Below are positions 1 through 29,666 of a DNA stretch of 64,000 nt, one piece after another. Source of the DNA: Xylocopa sonorina (lineage: Eukaryota; Arthropoda; Insecta; Hymenoptera; Apidae); contig NC_135199.1 of the NCBI RefSeq assembly GCF_050948175.1, forward strand, positions 8,560,501-8,624,500, written 5' to 3'. The translations under genes and the position numbers were made by a program. The notes below the pieces were generated by a model. That model saw only the letters and a list, made by a program, of their open reading frames with translations. It was not told the origin of the DNA and ran no database searches. Numbering within the stretch: position 1 is the stretch's first letter; each line of letters starts with the position of its first letter.

Positions 1-81
1 CTTACTTTTAAAACAACGCAATGTTTTATATTAAAGCTTATAATGTTTTTTTTTTTTATCATTGTTTAATATCTTTTTTAG

Positions 82-828
82 ACTTTGATGGTGGTCCATG
101 GGGAAGCGGTAATAACTTTGATTCACGCGGAGGAAGCATGGGAATGCGTGGTGGTTTGGACATGAAGGGTGGAAATTTCAGAGGTAGTGGTGATACGTGG
201 GGTGGTAATTCCGGAATGCACAGTATACACATGCGCGGATTACCATTCAAAGCTACCGAACAAGACATAGCCGATGTAAGTGTCCAGGTGAATTTGAACA
301 GATATATCAGATTTCACTGAATTGTCTATAACGTGATATTGTTGTGTAATTTCAGTTCTTTAGACCTATCGAACCAGTAAATGTTCGAATTATTCTTGAA
401 AATGGTGGACGCCCATCCGGAGAAGCAGATGTTGAGTTTGCGACTCATGAAGAGGCTGTTAAAGCTATGTCCAAGGTTTGTCGAACAAATATCAGTTCAA
501 TTCAGTCTACAACTTTTACGTATTAAATTATAATTACTATTACGACATTACAGGACAAAAGTCACATGTCTCATAGGTATATTGAGTTATTCCTAAATTC
601 GACTAGTGGTTCAAGTGGAATGTCTCTGGGTGGTATTGGTAATTTCTGCGGAGGTATGGTTTTTGATAAATTTTGTCAATTTTTTACATCCTTTTTATAT
701 ATTATTGATAACCATATGCTAATGAAATATTTATATTTTTAGGACTGGGCAATAATTTCAGGCCCGGATATTCTCCAAACAGAGGCTTCAGTTCTCAGCT
801 AGGAGGAAGTAATTACAATAGTTTTTGA
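82..828 (+). CDS. glo: hnRNP F/H-type RNA-binding protein (glorund family), 3' part
   Basis: Four exons, 82-275, 356-475, 554-653 and 743-828 (TGA), join in frame to about 166 codons; the 5' part lies outside the window. A glycine-rich linker ([19 protein letters not shown]) is followed by a complete third quasi-RRM that begins [19 protein letters not shown] and continues with [16 protein letters not shown] and [10 protein letters not shown], the hallmark of hnRNP F/H proteins. A short Gly/Asn-rich tail ends in GGSNYNSF. The family binds G-rich RNA and controls splicing and translation; Drosophila glorund represses nanos mRNA. The domain assignment is very secure. The one-to-one relation with glo, rather than another F/H paralogue, is inferred. 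Confidence 0.93.
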
Positions 829-3625
829 GGCCGGATGTCGCGTTTCTTACGCTATCGACGATAAAACGTTTCGCAAATCAAAGTTTTATCACACTGAATT
901 ATACAATAATACAAGGATGAAGTTTCGTTTCCGTATTGCGTTCAGTAGGACATTGATTATTGCTGTTCCACTATGTTTTATGAATTAAGTATATATATAC
1001 ATACATATATATACATATATCATTATAAATTGAGTATAAAACTTATGTTTAGTTCTTATAATAATAATATCGTATAGATGAACATAAATTAGTTAAATAT
1101 TTGTTTAAGGCATGAATTTAATTAATCATGTTTCATTATAATTTTGTTTCATCTTTCACACTTTCATTCGTGTCCGAAAAACTCATTGAATATTATATTA
1201 AAGATCATCTTTTCAAACTGTTGCTGTGACATGTATTTCAGTTATAAATTTGAATGATCATAAAATGCAATTTATATTTTTTCAAAATGATTAGTGTAAT
1301 TTTATTATATTGTAAAAATCTAAGTCACGAAAGTAATCCAATACCTTTTTTTCATCTCGTTTCTCGACGCGTTGTACACCCGTTAATTCATTAAGACCTC
1401 ACAAAAGTGTTCCAAATTCTAATATTAGAGAATAAGCATATTTATAAATTACGTAACAGCTTCTACATACAAGTTATCGACAGAGTTAGATATACAAATA
1501 TTTACAATCGTACCAAGATATAGTTAGTTAATATCTGAACGAAAAACACTTAAGCGATTATAATTCGTATTGTAATATATTTAACTAAATAACTCAAAGT
1601 TACATTTACATAGTTTATGCTAACTCTATCGAATACAACTATTCTAAATGACAAGCGAGTCGCGTATCGAACTTAAAAGTCTCGCATAAATAAGAGTATG
1701 TTAAATGATTCAGTGTGTAATTAAATCATATCGGGCTATTCCATTTCTGGCATTTATGAAAAAATGTAATTGCTTTCAAACGAGTCATGCTCACCTATAA
1801 CGTGTTTAGCTTTACAAGTTTCCGTGTAGAATATCGGTAATCCATGAAGGACTAAATTTCGTTTGCAATTTTTTCAAACCTAATTCAGCGGTGTTAATCT
1901 ATTAAAAAAGTTGCAAATCGGATGTTGCATTAGGGCAATGACGGTCCTTAATGGGTTGATAAAAGATAAAGATCCATATAATATTTCACTGTGCATTAGC
2001 GAAAAGAGATAGAAATACTCTTTATATTGCATTGTGGATGTGAATGTTGTAAACAACGCGAGAATGCTTGTATTCATTTAGGACGTTATATTTTGTACAT
2101 GAGGAAGAAACAAATCTCTATTAAAAGATAAAAAAGAAAAAAGGCAAAATGTATCCTTATAAATTATATTATGCATGAAATTTTAATAGGAATGGCGTAT
2201 GTTTGATGTGACCTGTGTTTTATAAGATATAACAATAAATATTATCTTCATAATTAAAGGATTCCTCATTGTACAATGTTCTCTTGGATAAACTTGTACT
2301 TATTTCAATTTTTTTCTTAACAAAACGAAGATTAACGTCGATTATATCTTTGCAAACTATACTCTACCATATACATTAAAATAAGAACATTCTCATCGTT
2401 TATACATTTGTAAATGTTCACCGACGAAATAACTTTACCCGATAAGGAGCAAATCGTATTCAATCCGCAGAAGCAAGCTGATGCATATAAATTACCGTCG
2501 TACAAAGAAATAACTCTATAATTTAGTATGGGACATCGTATCAGAGAATTCGAATTTAAATAGATGCAAGTGGCTACATGAATACTCCCAGCTGAACAGA
2601 GTGTACACACGAACGAGTGTCCCATTAACGAAGATTGGTCTTATCTCAATTTACTTTCGATGGCTGATATCGTTGGATCCTAAAGGAAAGATATAGAATT
2701 ATAGTTGATAGTTCGGTACCTTTCCACATGAAATGTAAGTAAAGTTACGTTCGAATGCACGTTTGTATCGGTGCGAAATACATTTTCCTCATTCGTGGGT
2801 GTCATTTAATACGATACAACAAATGCTGAACACCTGTTTTAAAATCATTATTCAATTCTGTATAGAATAGATACAGCTTTTATCTACATATGCATATGTA
2901 TAGCTATATACACACGCGTGTATATGCTATTTCTAAAAACATCTCGTATTTATTTGTATACAAACATTTCTCATCCCCGTGTTTTCCACCATTGTTTAGA
3001 AAACTGGATTCTCCGAATTGTGGAATAAAATACAAATACCGTTGCTTTGTCCGTCGCAGAATGATTTTGGAATCAGGTTAATTTAAAATCTCGTCTCATG
3101 TTTACAAATAGTTAAATCACAGAGGGCAGAATTTAACGCGCAAGTTTAAAATCTCGTGTTTGCTCAGCCTCGTTACCTGTTGATTAGAATAGATAAGATT
3201 TTTATCAGCATCTCAACGTCTCTTACTGCTCCGAATTACTCTGCGCTGTTACCTGTCCAGCGATCTAATCGAACGAATCCAATCTCTCCGTCTCTTTCTT
3301 ATCTACGCATTAAAAGAAATAAAAAAGTATTAATTTCGCTGTGAAAAAAACGGACATAATCGACCGTGAGCGATCTTCACTGGAATTGTTCGACCGACAG
3401 CGATAAATGTTCTTGAATTGAGACTCGTTTCGCAGCGATAATGCTACCGAAATACAATTGCAGACATTGCGTCGACGTTATCATAAATACACACATTAAA
3501 CAGTCATTTTATGTTCTTTCTAACATGTTACTTAAATTTTAGCTAACTTAAATTTATCATTTATACTTGTTGCTGTAATCTTGTTTCTGTTGCATGTAAT
3601 TGATGCATAGCGTTGAACAGAAATC
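829..3625. other. 3' UTR of the hnRNP F/H gene and intergenic DNA
   Basis: AT-rich DNA between the hnRNP stop and the ABC transporter start. It should contain the hnRNP 3' UTR: an alternating TA/CA tract lies near 990-1020 and an AATAAA at 2234-2239 could end a long form. No conserved coding segment is convincing apart from a weak minus-strand ORF at 2332-2606, listed separately. The 5' UTR and promoter of the ABC transporter must lie toward the right end, but no TATA box was recognised. Confidence 0.6.
2332..2606 (-). pseudogene. possible orphan terminal exon or gene fragment
   Basis: A minus-strand ORF reads for about 90 codons to a stop at 2332. A good acceptor on the minus strand (CTCTGTTCAG) would open it at about 2606. 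The translation (for example YRVISLYDGNLYASAC and SGKVISSVNIYKC) has the feel of the last blades of a beta-propeller, but I could not identify a family. No partner exons are visible upstream before the ABC transporter. It may be a relic of a duplicated gene or a chance ORF. Confidence 0.2.
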
Positions 3626-11001
<7,376 letters not shown>

Positions 11002-12003
11002 TTAATATTAGCGTTAGTATTACATCCCGATGGTTTACAACATAATACTGTGTTTCACAATGAACAAAAGTATTTACGGTGTCACATACTATTTAGTAGA
11101 TGTATGTGTAGTATAAAGAAACATATTTGTGTTGTAAACCATCGGTTTAACATATAAAAACGACCATATAGAAATGAAAAAGAATGAAGATATTCTTTAA
11201 AAGACACTAATATTATATAAATTGTATCAATTATTTTTGAAATCAAAACTAACATTGAAAAAGCAAAGCGATTATTTTTCAATATTGTAACACATTACGT
11301 TAGCTAACTATAAAACAATACTGTATCTTATTACAAATTAATATATTGTATGGAATTATTTTCAAATAAAAATGTTAATTTCTTAAATATGCAATTGCGA
11401 TACACGTTTTCCAAAGGCTTTTGATAGATCTAAAAGAGATCGAATCGTGTCATTCGTTTGCGCGGGTTTACATACAGTTTGAAATATTGATTTGCCAGCG
11501 ATGATAATGTCACTACTGCTCATGCTCGCCACGAGCTTTCGCTATCGCTGGAAAAGCTCAGAACTGAACCAAAAAATGTTCACCGCCATGCCGCCAGTTT
11601 GTTGTTACTAGTAAGATGTTTATTACACGTTAAGATTTTATCGTTGCTTTATACTGAAATGTAGTCTATATGAATTGCCGTAAAGGCAGATTTTGTCGTC
11701 GTCCAAATTGTTGAAAAAAAGGTAGGTCATCGTCTAACTGTATTAATTAAATCATTATTATGTCAACTACGACGATTAATAATAATAATCAAGATTGAAA
11801 ATATGCATTACGGATTCCTACAAATATTGCAGTTATTTAAGAAGTTTGTTAGACATTACAACTTTGTAATAACATGGCTGTTTTGATAGTAACATAAGAA
11901 TAGTACATTTGAGCGTGCTGTTTCTCGTTCTGATCAATGAATATTCACGTCTATTTTAAAATCATTAATTACAGGCCTCACCATTGCGAACATAATTCCT
12001 ATT
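11002..12003 (+). other. ABCC4-like 3' UTR, then NALCN promoter and 5' UTR
   Basis: AATAAA at 11365-11370 is a plausible end for the ABC transporter mRNA. The NALCN leader is likely spliced: a donor (AAAG|GTAGGT) ends a noncoding exon at 11721 and an acceptor (ATTACAG) opens the next exon at 11975, 29 nt before the first ATG. Its transcription start probably lies in 11450-11650. No TATA box is evident. Nothing else was recognised. Confidence 0.5.
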
Positions 12004-20305
<8,302 letters not shown>

Positions 20306-21984
20306 ATAAACATCATATTTTGCAACGAGTATGAACTTTAAGAACGTATACTGTATGAGGTAAGTTTCTCGAAGGTATAAGTATGTGCCTATAATACTTA
20401 TGTTAAAGGCAAGATACTGGCAAGAACATTTTGAAATGCGGAGAAAGGAAAGGTACAATAACTGTAAATGTATTAAAAAGTTGAAAGGAGAATTCATTTA
20501 TTTTTTGTGTACTTTTTTTATCTTGTTTTCTAAACATCGATATTTATAAAGCTAAATATGTAGAGATATATAGAGAAAATAATTTGTATTGATTTTTTAA
20601 CTGAGTACATTATTACGGATAGCAAAATTTTGCAATGCTATATCAAGAAAACAACGCGTTATTTTAGTAATGCACGAGGGAATTGTACATATTATATAAT
20701 TTTCATTTTTAGATCTTTATATGGTATTATTCACCAGTGTTGTTCCTGTTTTGAAATAGGAACTCATTTTCTTCCCTCATACCTCAGCTTGCTACTGCGA
20801 ATACTCAGGTTTCATATAGATTAATGTTTTGTAGATCATATAACAGCGTGTTTTTAGATTAAACATAATTTGTTGATTGTGTTATATATATTTTGAGCTA
20901 GTTATTGATGTTGAAATGTGAAATTTGTATAGAATTATAGAATTACATACAGTAGGTTTTTTACACAAAAAATTAAAAAAATAATAGAAAAAAATAAACA
21001 TCGTTAAGGCATGGAAGTGCTAATTAAGATTAATCAAACTAACGTTGTCGAGAAAAACAATAAGTACAATGAAACACAAAAGCGACGAAATTTTTTGTAT
21101 AGTAAAAAGATTTTGTTGTTGAATATTTTCGTATCTCGAATGTAAATGGAGACACAATTGAACATGGATTTAATTAATTTACAATAAAAACATTACGTCC
21201 TAAATGGCGTAATCCATATCATAATACTAAGAAAATAGTAAGAAATGTAATATTGGCAATTGTAAAGCTTTTGCAGTTGATTATACAAATGCTGTAGCGT
21301 TTTTCGTTACGGGCATGCATAGAAAACGTAAACAATTTGATATATTAAACGGTAATAATTTAATCGTAAAAAATACGCGTATAAAAAGTGGAATGCATTA
21401 AATTATTAAAATGTATGCAAGTTAATATACAGTGAAAATGAATTATAATACAAAATTAAGGATTTTTTTAACGGTACGAAAATTGATAGAACGAGTTACG
21501 TGTGAAAAGAATGCCTAAATATTAGATATACTTAAATGAGATGAGCACAACTATTTATATCTGTAAATGAGTTGATTTTATATAAATATATATACAAAAC
21601 GGAAAAGACTTAGAAATGTAAACAGCATTGTTTACAATATTGTAATAAATGTTGATCACTGTTGCTAGTTTACGTGCCAATGTGCTGTATTGTAATATGG
21701 AGAGATAATAAATGTTAATAGATATAATTATTTCCAACCAATAAACTGCGTTATTTTTAATTTTATCAGTATAATCTATATGTTAGGCAGTTTTATTTTC
21801 CATTTGGTCATCTGACAATGAATATAAAAAGTAACAAAATTTAATCATTAAAATTCTAAAAAACTCTGATTAAGATGTAAATATTTTTACTAAAATACTT
21901 TAAATATATAAAATTTCATAACAAATTTACATAATTAAACGCAATTTAAAACGTGCTGGATAACTTACATAGATAAAATGTATT
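20306..21984. other. convergent 3' UTRs of NALCN (+) and MCM3 (-)
   Basis: Very AT-rich, no coding signal. Plus-strand AATAAA signals lie at 20993-20998, 21183-21188 and 21740-21745, so the NALCN 3' UTR may be up to 1.4 kb. The MCM3 3' UTR reads the other way from 21984, with its signal (TTTATT on the plus strand) at 21792-21797. The two longest 3' ends would stop only about 50 bp apart or overlap tail to tail. Confidence 0.6.
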
Positions 21985-25381
<3,397 letters not shown>

Positions 25382-25435
25382 GATTACTTCGATTTAATAG
25401 TTTGTTACTTTATACAATATTATTTACAGAGATTG

Positions 25436-25445
25436 TTTGCGCAAA
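25436..25445. promoter_or_regulatory. Mcm3: palindromic E2F-like site in the MCM3 promoter
   Basis: TTTGCGCAAA, a perfect 10-bp palindrome holding a TTTGCGC half-site on both strands, 55 bp upstream of the MCM3 ATG. MCM genes are classical E2F targets in animals. Binding here is inferred from motif and position. Confidence 0.5.
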
Positions 25446-25492
25446 TACACAACTCAATAATAATAATCGAACCGGCGTGCTTTCATAACAAT

Positions 25493-25505
25493 TTTGCGCG
25501 GGAAA
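25493..25505. promoter_or_regulatory. Mcm3: canonical E2F site upstream of MCM3
   Basis: TTTGCGCGGGAAA matches the E2F consensus TTTSSCGC on both strands (reverse TTTCCCGCGCAAA), 112 bp upstream of the MCM3 start codon. Together with the palindrome at 25436-25445 it suggests G1/S cell-cycle control of MCM3. Confidence 0.7.
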
Positions 25506-25677
25506 GCGAGAGAAGGAATCCTCTTCTGTTGCCATTGATGTGTTTCATTACATTATATATATTATATTAAAATATTGCATTAATTTTGATTCATGATTTT
25601 TTAATTGTAATTTGATTTATTTGCATTGATATTACTGTATTTTTAAAAATACATTGTATTTTTTTGTATATCCCACT

Positions 25678-26133
25678 AGTTTTATTGTAATTTATTTGAT
25701 ATTTTCCGCTTCAAAGGTAAGAGAGAGAAAGATATATAAGAAGGCCATAAGAAAGAGTGAGACAGATGATACCTGCTCTACTTTGGAACCCGTGGCGCCA
25801 TCTCTGCGAAAAGTGCTCAAACTAGTCGCACATCGTTATCGACAGCGAAGTGAACTGCTGGAGACTACTAGCGCCATCTCTGCGGAAAGTACTGAAACTA
25901 ATTACCGACCAGTTTTCAGTGCTTATCCAAGAGATGGCGCTAGTAGTCTTCAGTAGTTCACTTCGCTGTCGATAACGATGTGCGACCAGTTTGAGCACTT
26001 TTTAAAGAGATGGCGCCAGGGGTTCTAAAGTAAGGCCATCATCATTTGTCTCACTCTTTCTTATGGCTTTCTTATATATCTTTCTCTCTCTTACCTTTAA
26101 AGCGGGAAATATCAAATAAATTACAATAAAATT
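25678..26133. repeat. foldback (long inverted repeat) element
   Basis: A near-perfect palindrome with two arms of about 220 bp, centred at 25905/25906, with a loop of roughly 10-40 bp. The left arm from 25681 (TTTATTGTAATTTATTTG) matches the reverse complement of the right arm ending at about 26131 with only scattered mismatches and one small indel block, by eye about 90% identity. Each arm contains two diverged copies of a module that starts GCGCCATCTCT. No transposase ORF is present. It lies 0.3 kb upstream of MCM3 and 0.9 kb beyond the 3' end of the SLC22 gene. Confidence 0.9.
25795..26016. promoter_or_regulatory. four AGATGGCGC (CTCF-core-like) motifs in the foldback
   Basis: GCGCCATCT occurs at 25795-25803 and 25871-25879. 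Its reverse complement AGATGGCGC occurs at 25932-25940 and 26008-26016. AGRTGGCGC is the known core of Drosophila CTCF sites. The match is to the core only, so binding is inferred. Confidence 0.35.
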
Positions 26134-26179
26134 ACTAAAATATATAATAAATTAGAATAAAATTATTGAAATATACATC

Positions 26180-26395
26180 CCGACAACACAACTTTGTCAC
26201 GATTATCGTTACTGAAAGTCATATATATATATTTTTTTTTTTAAATTGTCATAAAAATAATATATAATATGATGATATACAACAGAGGTTTAATTTTTTT
26301 CTATTAAAATTGCACAATATGTAGCAAATATATAATGTCACGCGGTGCAGATAACATCACAGTGCTCTTACTGTGACAAAGTTGTGTTGTCAGGG
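26180..26395. mobile_element. short nonautonomous TIR element (MITE-like)
   Basis: CCCGACAACACAACTTTGTC at 26180-26199 (TIR to 26201) is repeated inverted at 26373-26395 (GTGACAAAGTTGTGTTGTCA, then GGG). The 22-23 bp TIRs differ by a single missing T. The interior is AT-rich and noncoding, giving a total of about 216 bp. A target-site duplication is not clear; AATAT-like bases flank both ends. Confidence 0.65.
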
Positions 26396-26992
26396 AATAT
26401 TTAAGAGAAAAGCATACGGGATAGTACACTTTCTGTCAGTTGTGGATAAAATAAAGAACAATTAGAACGTCAAAGTCTTTGTATTTTGTTTTTTTTTTTT
26501 CTTATCAGCAATTACTTTCCGCGCGTACTTTCCAAATGAGCTTTCACAAAGCTTATACTCCAAGGTCACTTAAGAAGTAAACGACATTCAGAAATTAGAA
26601 TAAACTATATACTTTCTGGCAGAATTTTTGTGTGCTATCAATTACAGAGGTTGTGTGTATGGCGTGTATGTGCAAACGGAAGGTGAACGGATACCCTCCT
26701 TACTTTCATTATGTCTTTAAAGCAAGCTGAAAGTCCAAGTGTAGGTTTGTCCATAGTCCCTTGCTTTTACGTATCGTGCGTTTCGTTTTGATTAGACTCA
26801 ACCTACGTCGTTGATCATACAGCTTGAGAAATTTTTGTTTCGTTTTTTTATTTTTTTGTATTGCAATCTCGCAAAATGAGCACGCTAAGATTCGCATACG
26901 CGAGACGCATATACGAGGATGCCTAAAATACGGTCAGACAGGATTCAAGTATATATTTTGAGCATAACCGATGTTTTCACTAAAAATTAATG
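26396..26992. other. intergenic DNA and 3' UTR of the SLC22-like gene
   Basis: AT-rich, no coding signal. A minus-strand AATAAA (TTTATT at 26847-26852) lies about 140 bp past the SLC22 stop codon and is a plausible poly(A) signal. Confidence 0.5.
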
Positions 26993-29666
26993 TCATCCGT
27001 TTTGCTTCTCGTGAACACCATTCTCCTGTGGCTTTAATGGTTTTATCACATCGATTTCGTTCAATTGCTCAATGTCTATCTCCTTCTGCTTCTCCTTCTT
27101 CGAAAGTCTCCTGAAATTCAACGTTACGATAATAAGATCGAAAGTAGTTTTATCCTCGTGAGGCAAATAAAAAAATATTGTAAATCGACGTACTTTCCAA
27201 ACAATTCACCGTCTTGTATGGACTCTGGAAGCTTCTTATTTAACGTTTCCGGTAGGAGTAGTGACATCACTCCTCCAAAAAGTACGCAGGATCCGAAAAT
27301 AAGGAATGGCAGAGGCATCCAAATTTCAGACTACAAAATAGTATATTTGTCATTAATTGATATGTATATATTAAAGTAGATTTATTACAGAGAGCTGCTA
27401 CAAAAGATATATTTTTATTTATCACGTTGTCTCCAAAATTGTTATTATATAAGTATGTTTGCGTGATTAGTTACCAAGTGAATGACGTATGGAGCAATTA
27501 CACCACCGATACGAGCGAAAGTTGAGCTGGCCCCGAGGCCAACGTTTCGAATGACCGTGGGAAATTGTTCGGCAGTAAAAACGTAAATAGCGCCATAGGA
27601 TGAAGTAATGGTAAGCTTACCGATCATCGCTAAACATACTATGAGCCATTGGGCATCTGAAAGTATCAATGAACTACTGTAACATAAAAACTATCAAGGA
27701 GATAATTGGTAAAAAATTCTGTATGTTCTTTACTAACCATCAGGTACAAATAGAATACCAAGCAATGCAATTCCAGATATAACCATACAACCACAAAGAA
27801 TGATTTTTCTTCCCCAACGATTCAACGTAAATATTAGAAATGTGTATGCGGGTACTTCTACTAATCCGGAAATAACGAAATTCACATAATCATTGCCACC
27901 GAGGTTGGACACGTGCCAGGACAATCCATAGTACGTGCCACTATTTACAAGCCTATGAGTAAAAAGAATGTTATTAAAAAAGAGTTGAAATCAAATTATT
28001 ATGAAGTCGAATGGAGGATTGTAAAAGAAATTACCAATTAAAAAATAGGAGAATACTTTTCTGCCTCAAGTTTGGATACCGGAAAAGATCAAATAACGAC
28101 GGCTTCTTGTAATCTGGTACGCTATCCTCGCTATTGTTGTTAAGAAGCGTATCAAGGGCTTCGGATGGCATCTCCACGCCATTTTCTAAAGAGGCTCGTT
28201 GAAGGAGATCCTTCGCTTCTTGCACGCGACCCTTCGTCAATAGCCAACGCGCGGATTCGGGAATGAACCTGAATGAAAAATATTTAACAGATAATGTTAA
28301 GAAAATGAAACTGACAGGAATACGTAAGTCCAAAATGGCGGATTATTAAATTCAATCAGTTTTATACGTATCGCTCACCTTGTATATAACGGAACTACTA
28401 AAAAGAGAGAGAAATATTTATCTTACCACCAATAAAGTAGGAACGCAACGCTAGGTATAGTGATAGCGACTTGTAGCATTCTCCAATCGGTTATGAAATA
28501 CGCGAACGCAGCAGTTAGGATGTATCCGGTTGTGAAGAATAACTGGCAGCCAACTCCAGCTACCAAACGCTTCCTTGGACCTACCATTTCCAAGGCTGAA
28601 AGGCAACGTTGTCGTTCTCATTGTCAGTATTATAACATCACTATAATATTAAACGATACCAGTAAAGAATGCACCAGTTTAATCGGTATATAAGATTCGT
28701 AAGCGGTTTACCTATTACGTAGGCGACCAGGAAGACCCCGCTGGTGGTCGAGCCGACTATCAACCTGAAGATAACGTAGGAAATAAACTCGGGTGAAACT
28801 GCGACTAGTATACCGCCGACCAGCTGTATGACTAAAGACAGGAAGAAAATTGGTCTACGTCCAAACTTATCGGACAAACCACCGAAAATCATCGAGCCAA
28901 GCATGACTCCTACCATGAACAACGAGTCCCCCGTAGCTCTCAACCACGCCTTGTCGCAAACTAAGTCCCACTGGAATCAAATGGATAATCCTTTTCAGTT
29001 TCCATCATCATTAAAAGAAACAAGTCTAATTTAAAAGTTTTCATCACGATCGCGTGTACAATGTTCTTGGGAGAACAAATGGATGTATCATAAATATAAA
29101 AATCAGATGTACCTCAGAACTAGTGGTACTTTTATATTTGCTTCTGTCGTAAACGTACGCCTCGCATGACCTGTATTCCTGAGCGCTGGAACCATTGATA
29201 CCGAATAGTCTTTGGAGTATATCGCTCGTCGATGTGTCGACGTACCTATCGATCGCTGTCACATTGACGTTAGGAACGTCTCGTCTATAACACTGTAACC
29301 ATTCCTGTTGTTTAGAGTCCCATGGATAGCTCGCGTTCATCACGTGCAGCGGTAGAAAGTATGTGGCATTTTCTGGATCCTCGTACGGTAACAGACACCT
29401 GAAACGAACATTTCGAACTTAATAAAAATCTAATTACAGGGTTGTCGATTCATTGGAGAGCCAATAAAATCATTCTAAACGGACTAAAGTACAGAAGGCT
29501 ATCAATTTTATGTAGACTCTGACCTGGCGTTCATTTTTGCACTTAGAAAGACACCTGCGATCTTATGAAACGCGCAGGATATCGTCGGAAGACAGAGCAA
29601 CAGGTAGATCCTGCGTTGATAACGACCAAACTCTCCCATTCGAAGGATAACATCGTCATATGCCAT
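26993..29666 (-). CDS. SLC22 organic cation/carnitine transporter-like protein
   Basis: Exons in transcript order: 29666-29524, 29398-29113, 28970-28712, 28595-28427, 28268-28035, 27952-27738, 27656-27475, 27330-27194, 27110-26993. They give 580 aa with 12 predicted membrane spans. The first exon starts MAYDDVILRMGEFGRYQRR, the conserved SLC22 N-terminus, followed by LCLPTISCAFHKIAGVFL. A large extracellular loop follows with several NxT/NxS sites. The typical WDLVCDKAWL precedes the MFS motif GGLSDKFGRRP; PESARWLLTKGR, WFIPES and AEQFPTVIRNVGLG are also SLC22 hallmarks. The tail is charged (KEKQKEIDIEQL). Such proteins carry organic cations, carnitine or carcinine across the plasma membrane; Orct, Orct2 and CarT are fly relatives. 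Substrate cannot be assigned. The first donor (AG|GTCAGA) is weak, but phase and protein conservation support it. Confidence 0.93.

Noticed and set aside
991..1020. TA/CA-rich tract in the hnRNP 3' UTR as a microsatellite of interest
   Set aside because: Short, imperfect and typical of AT-rich insect UTRs.
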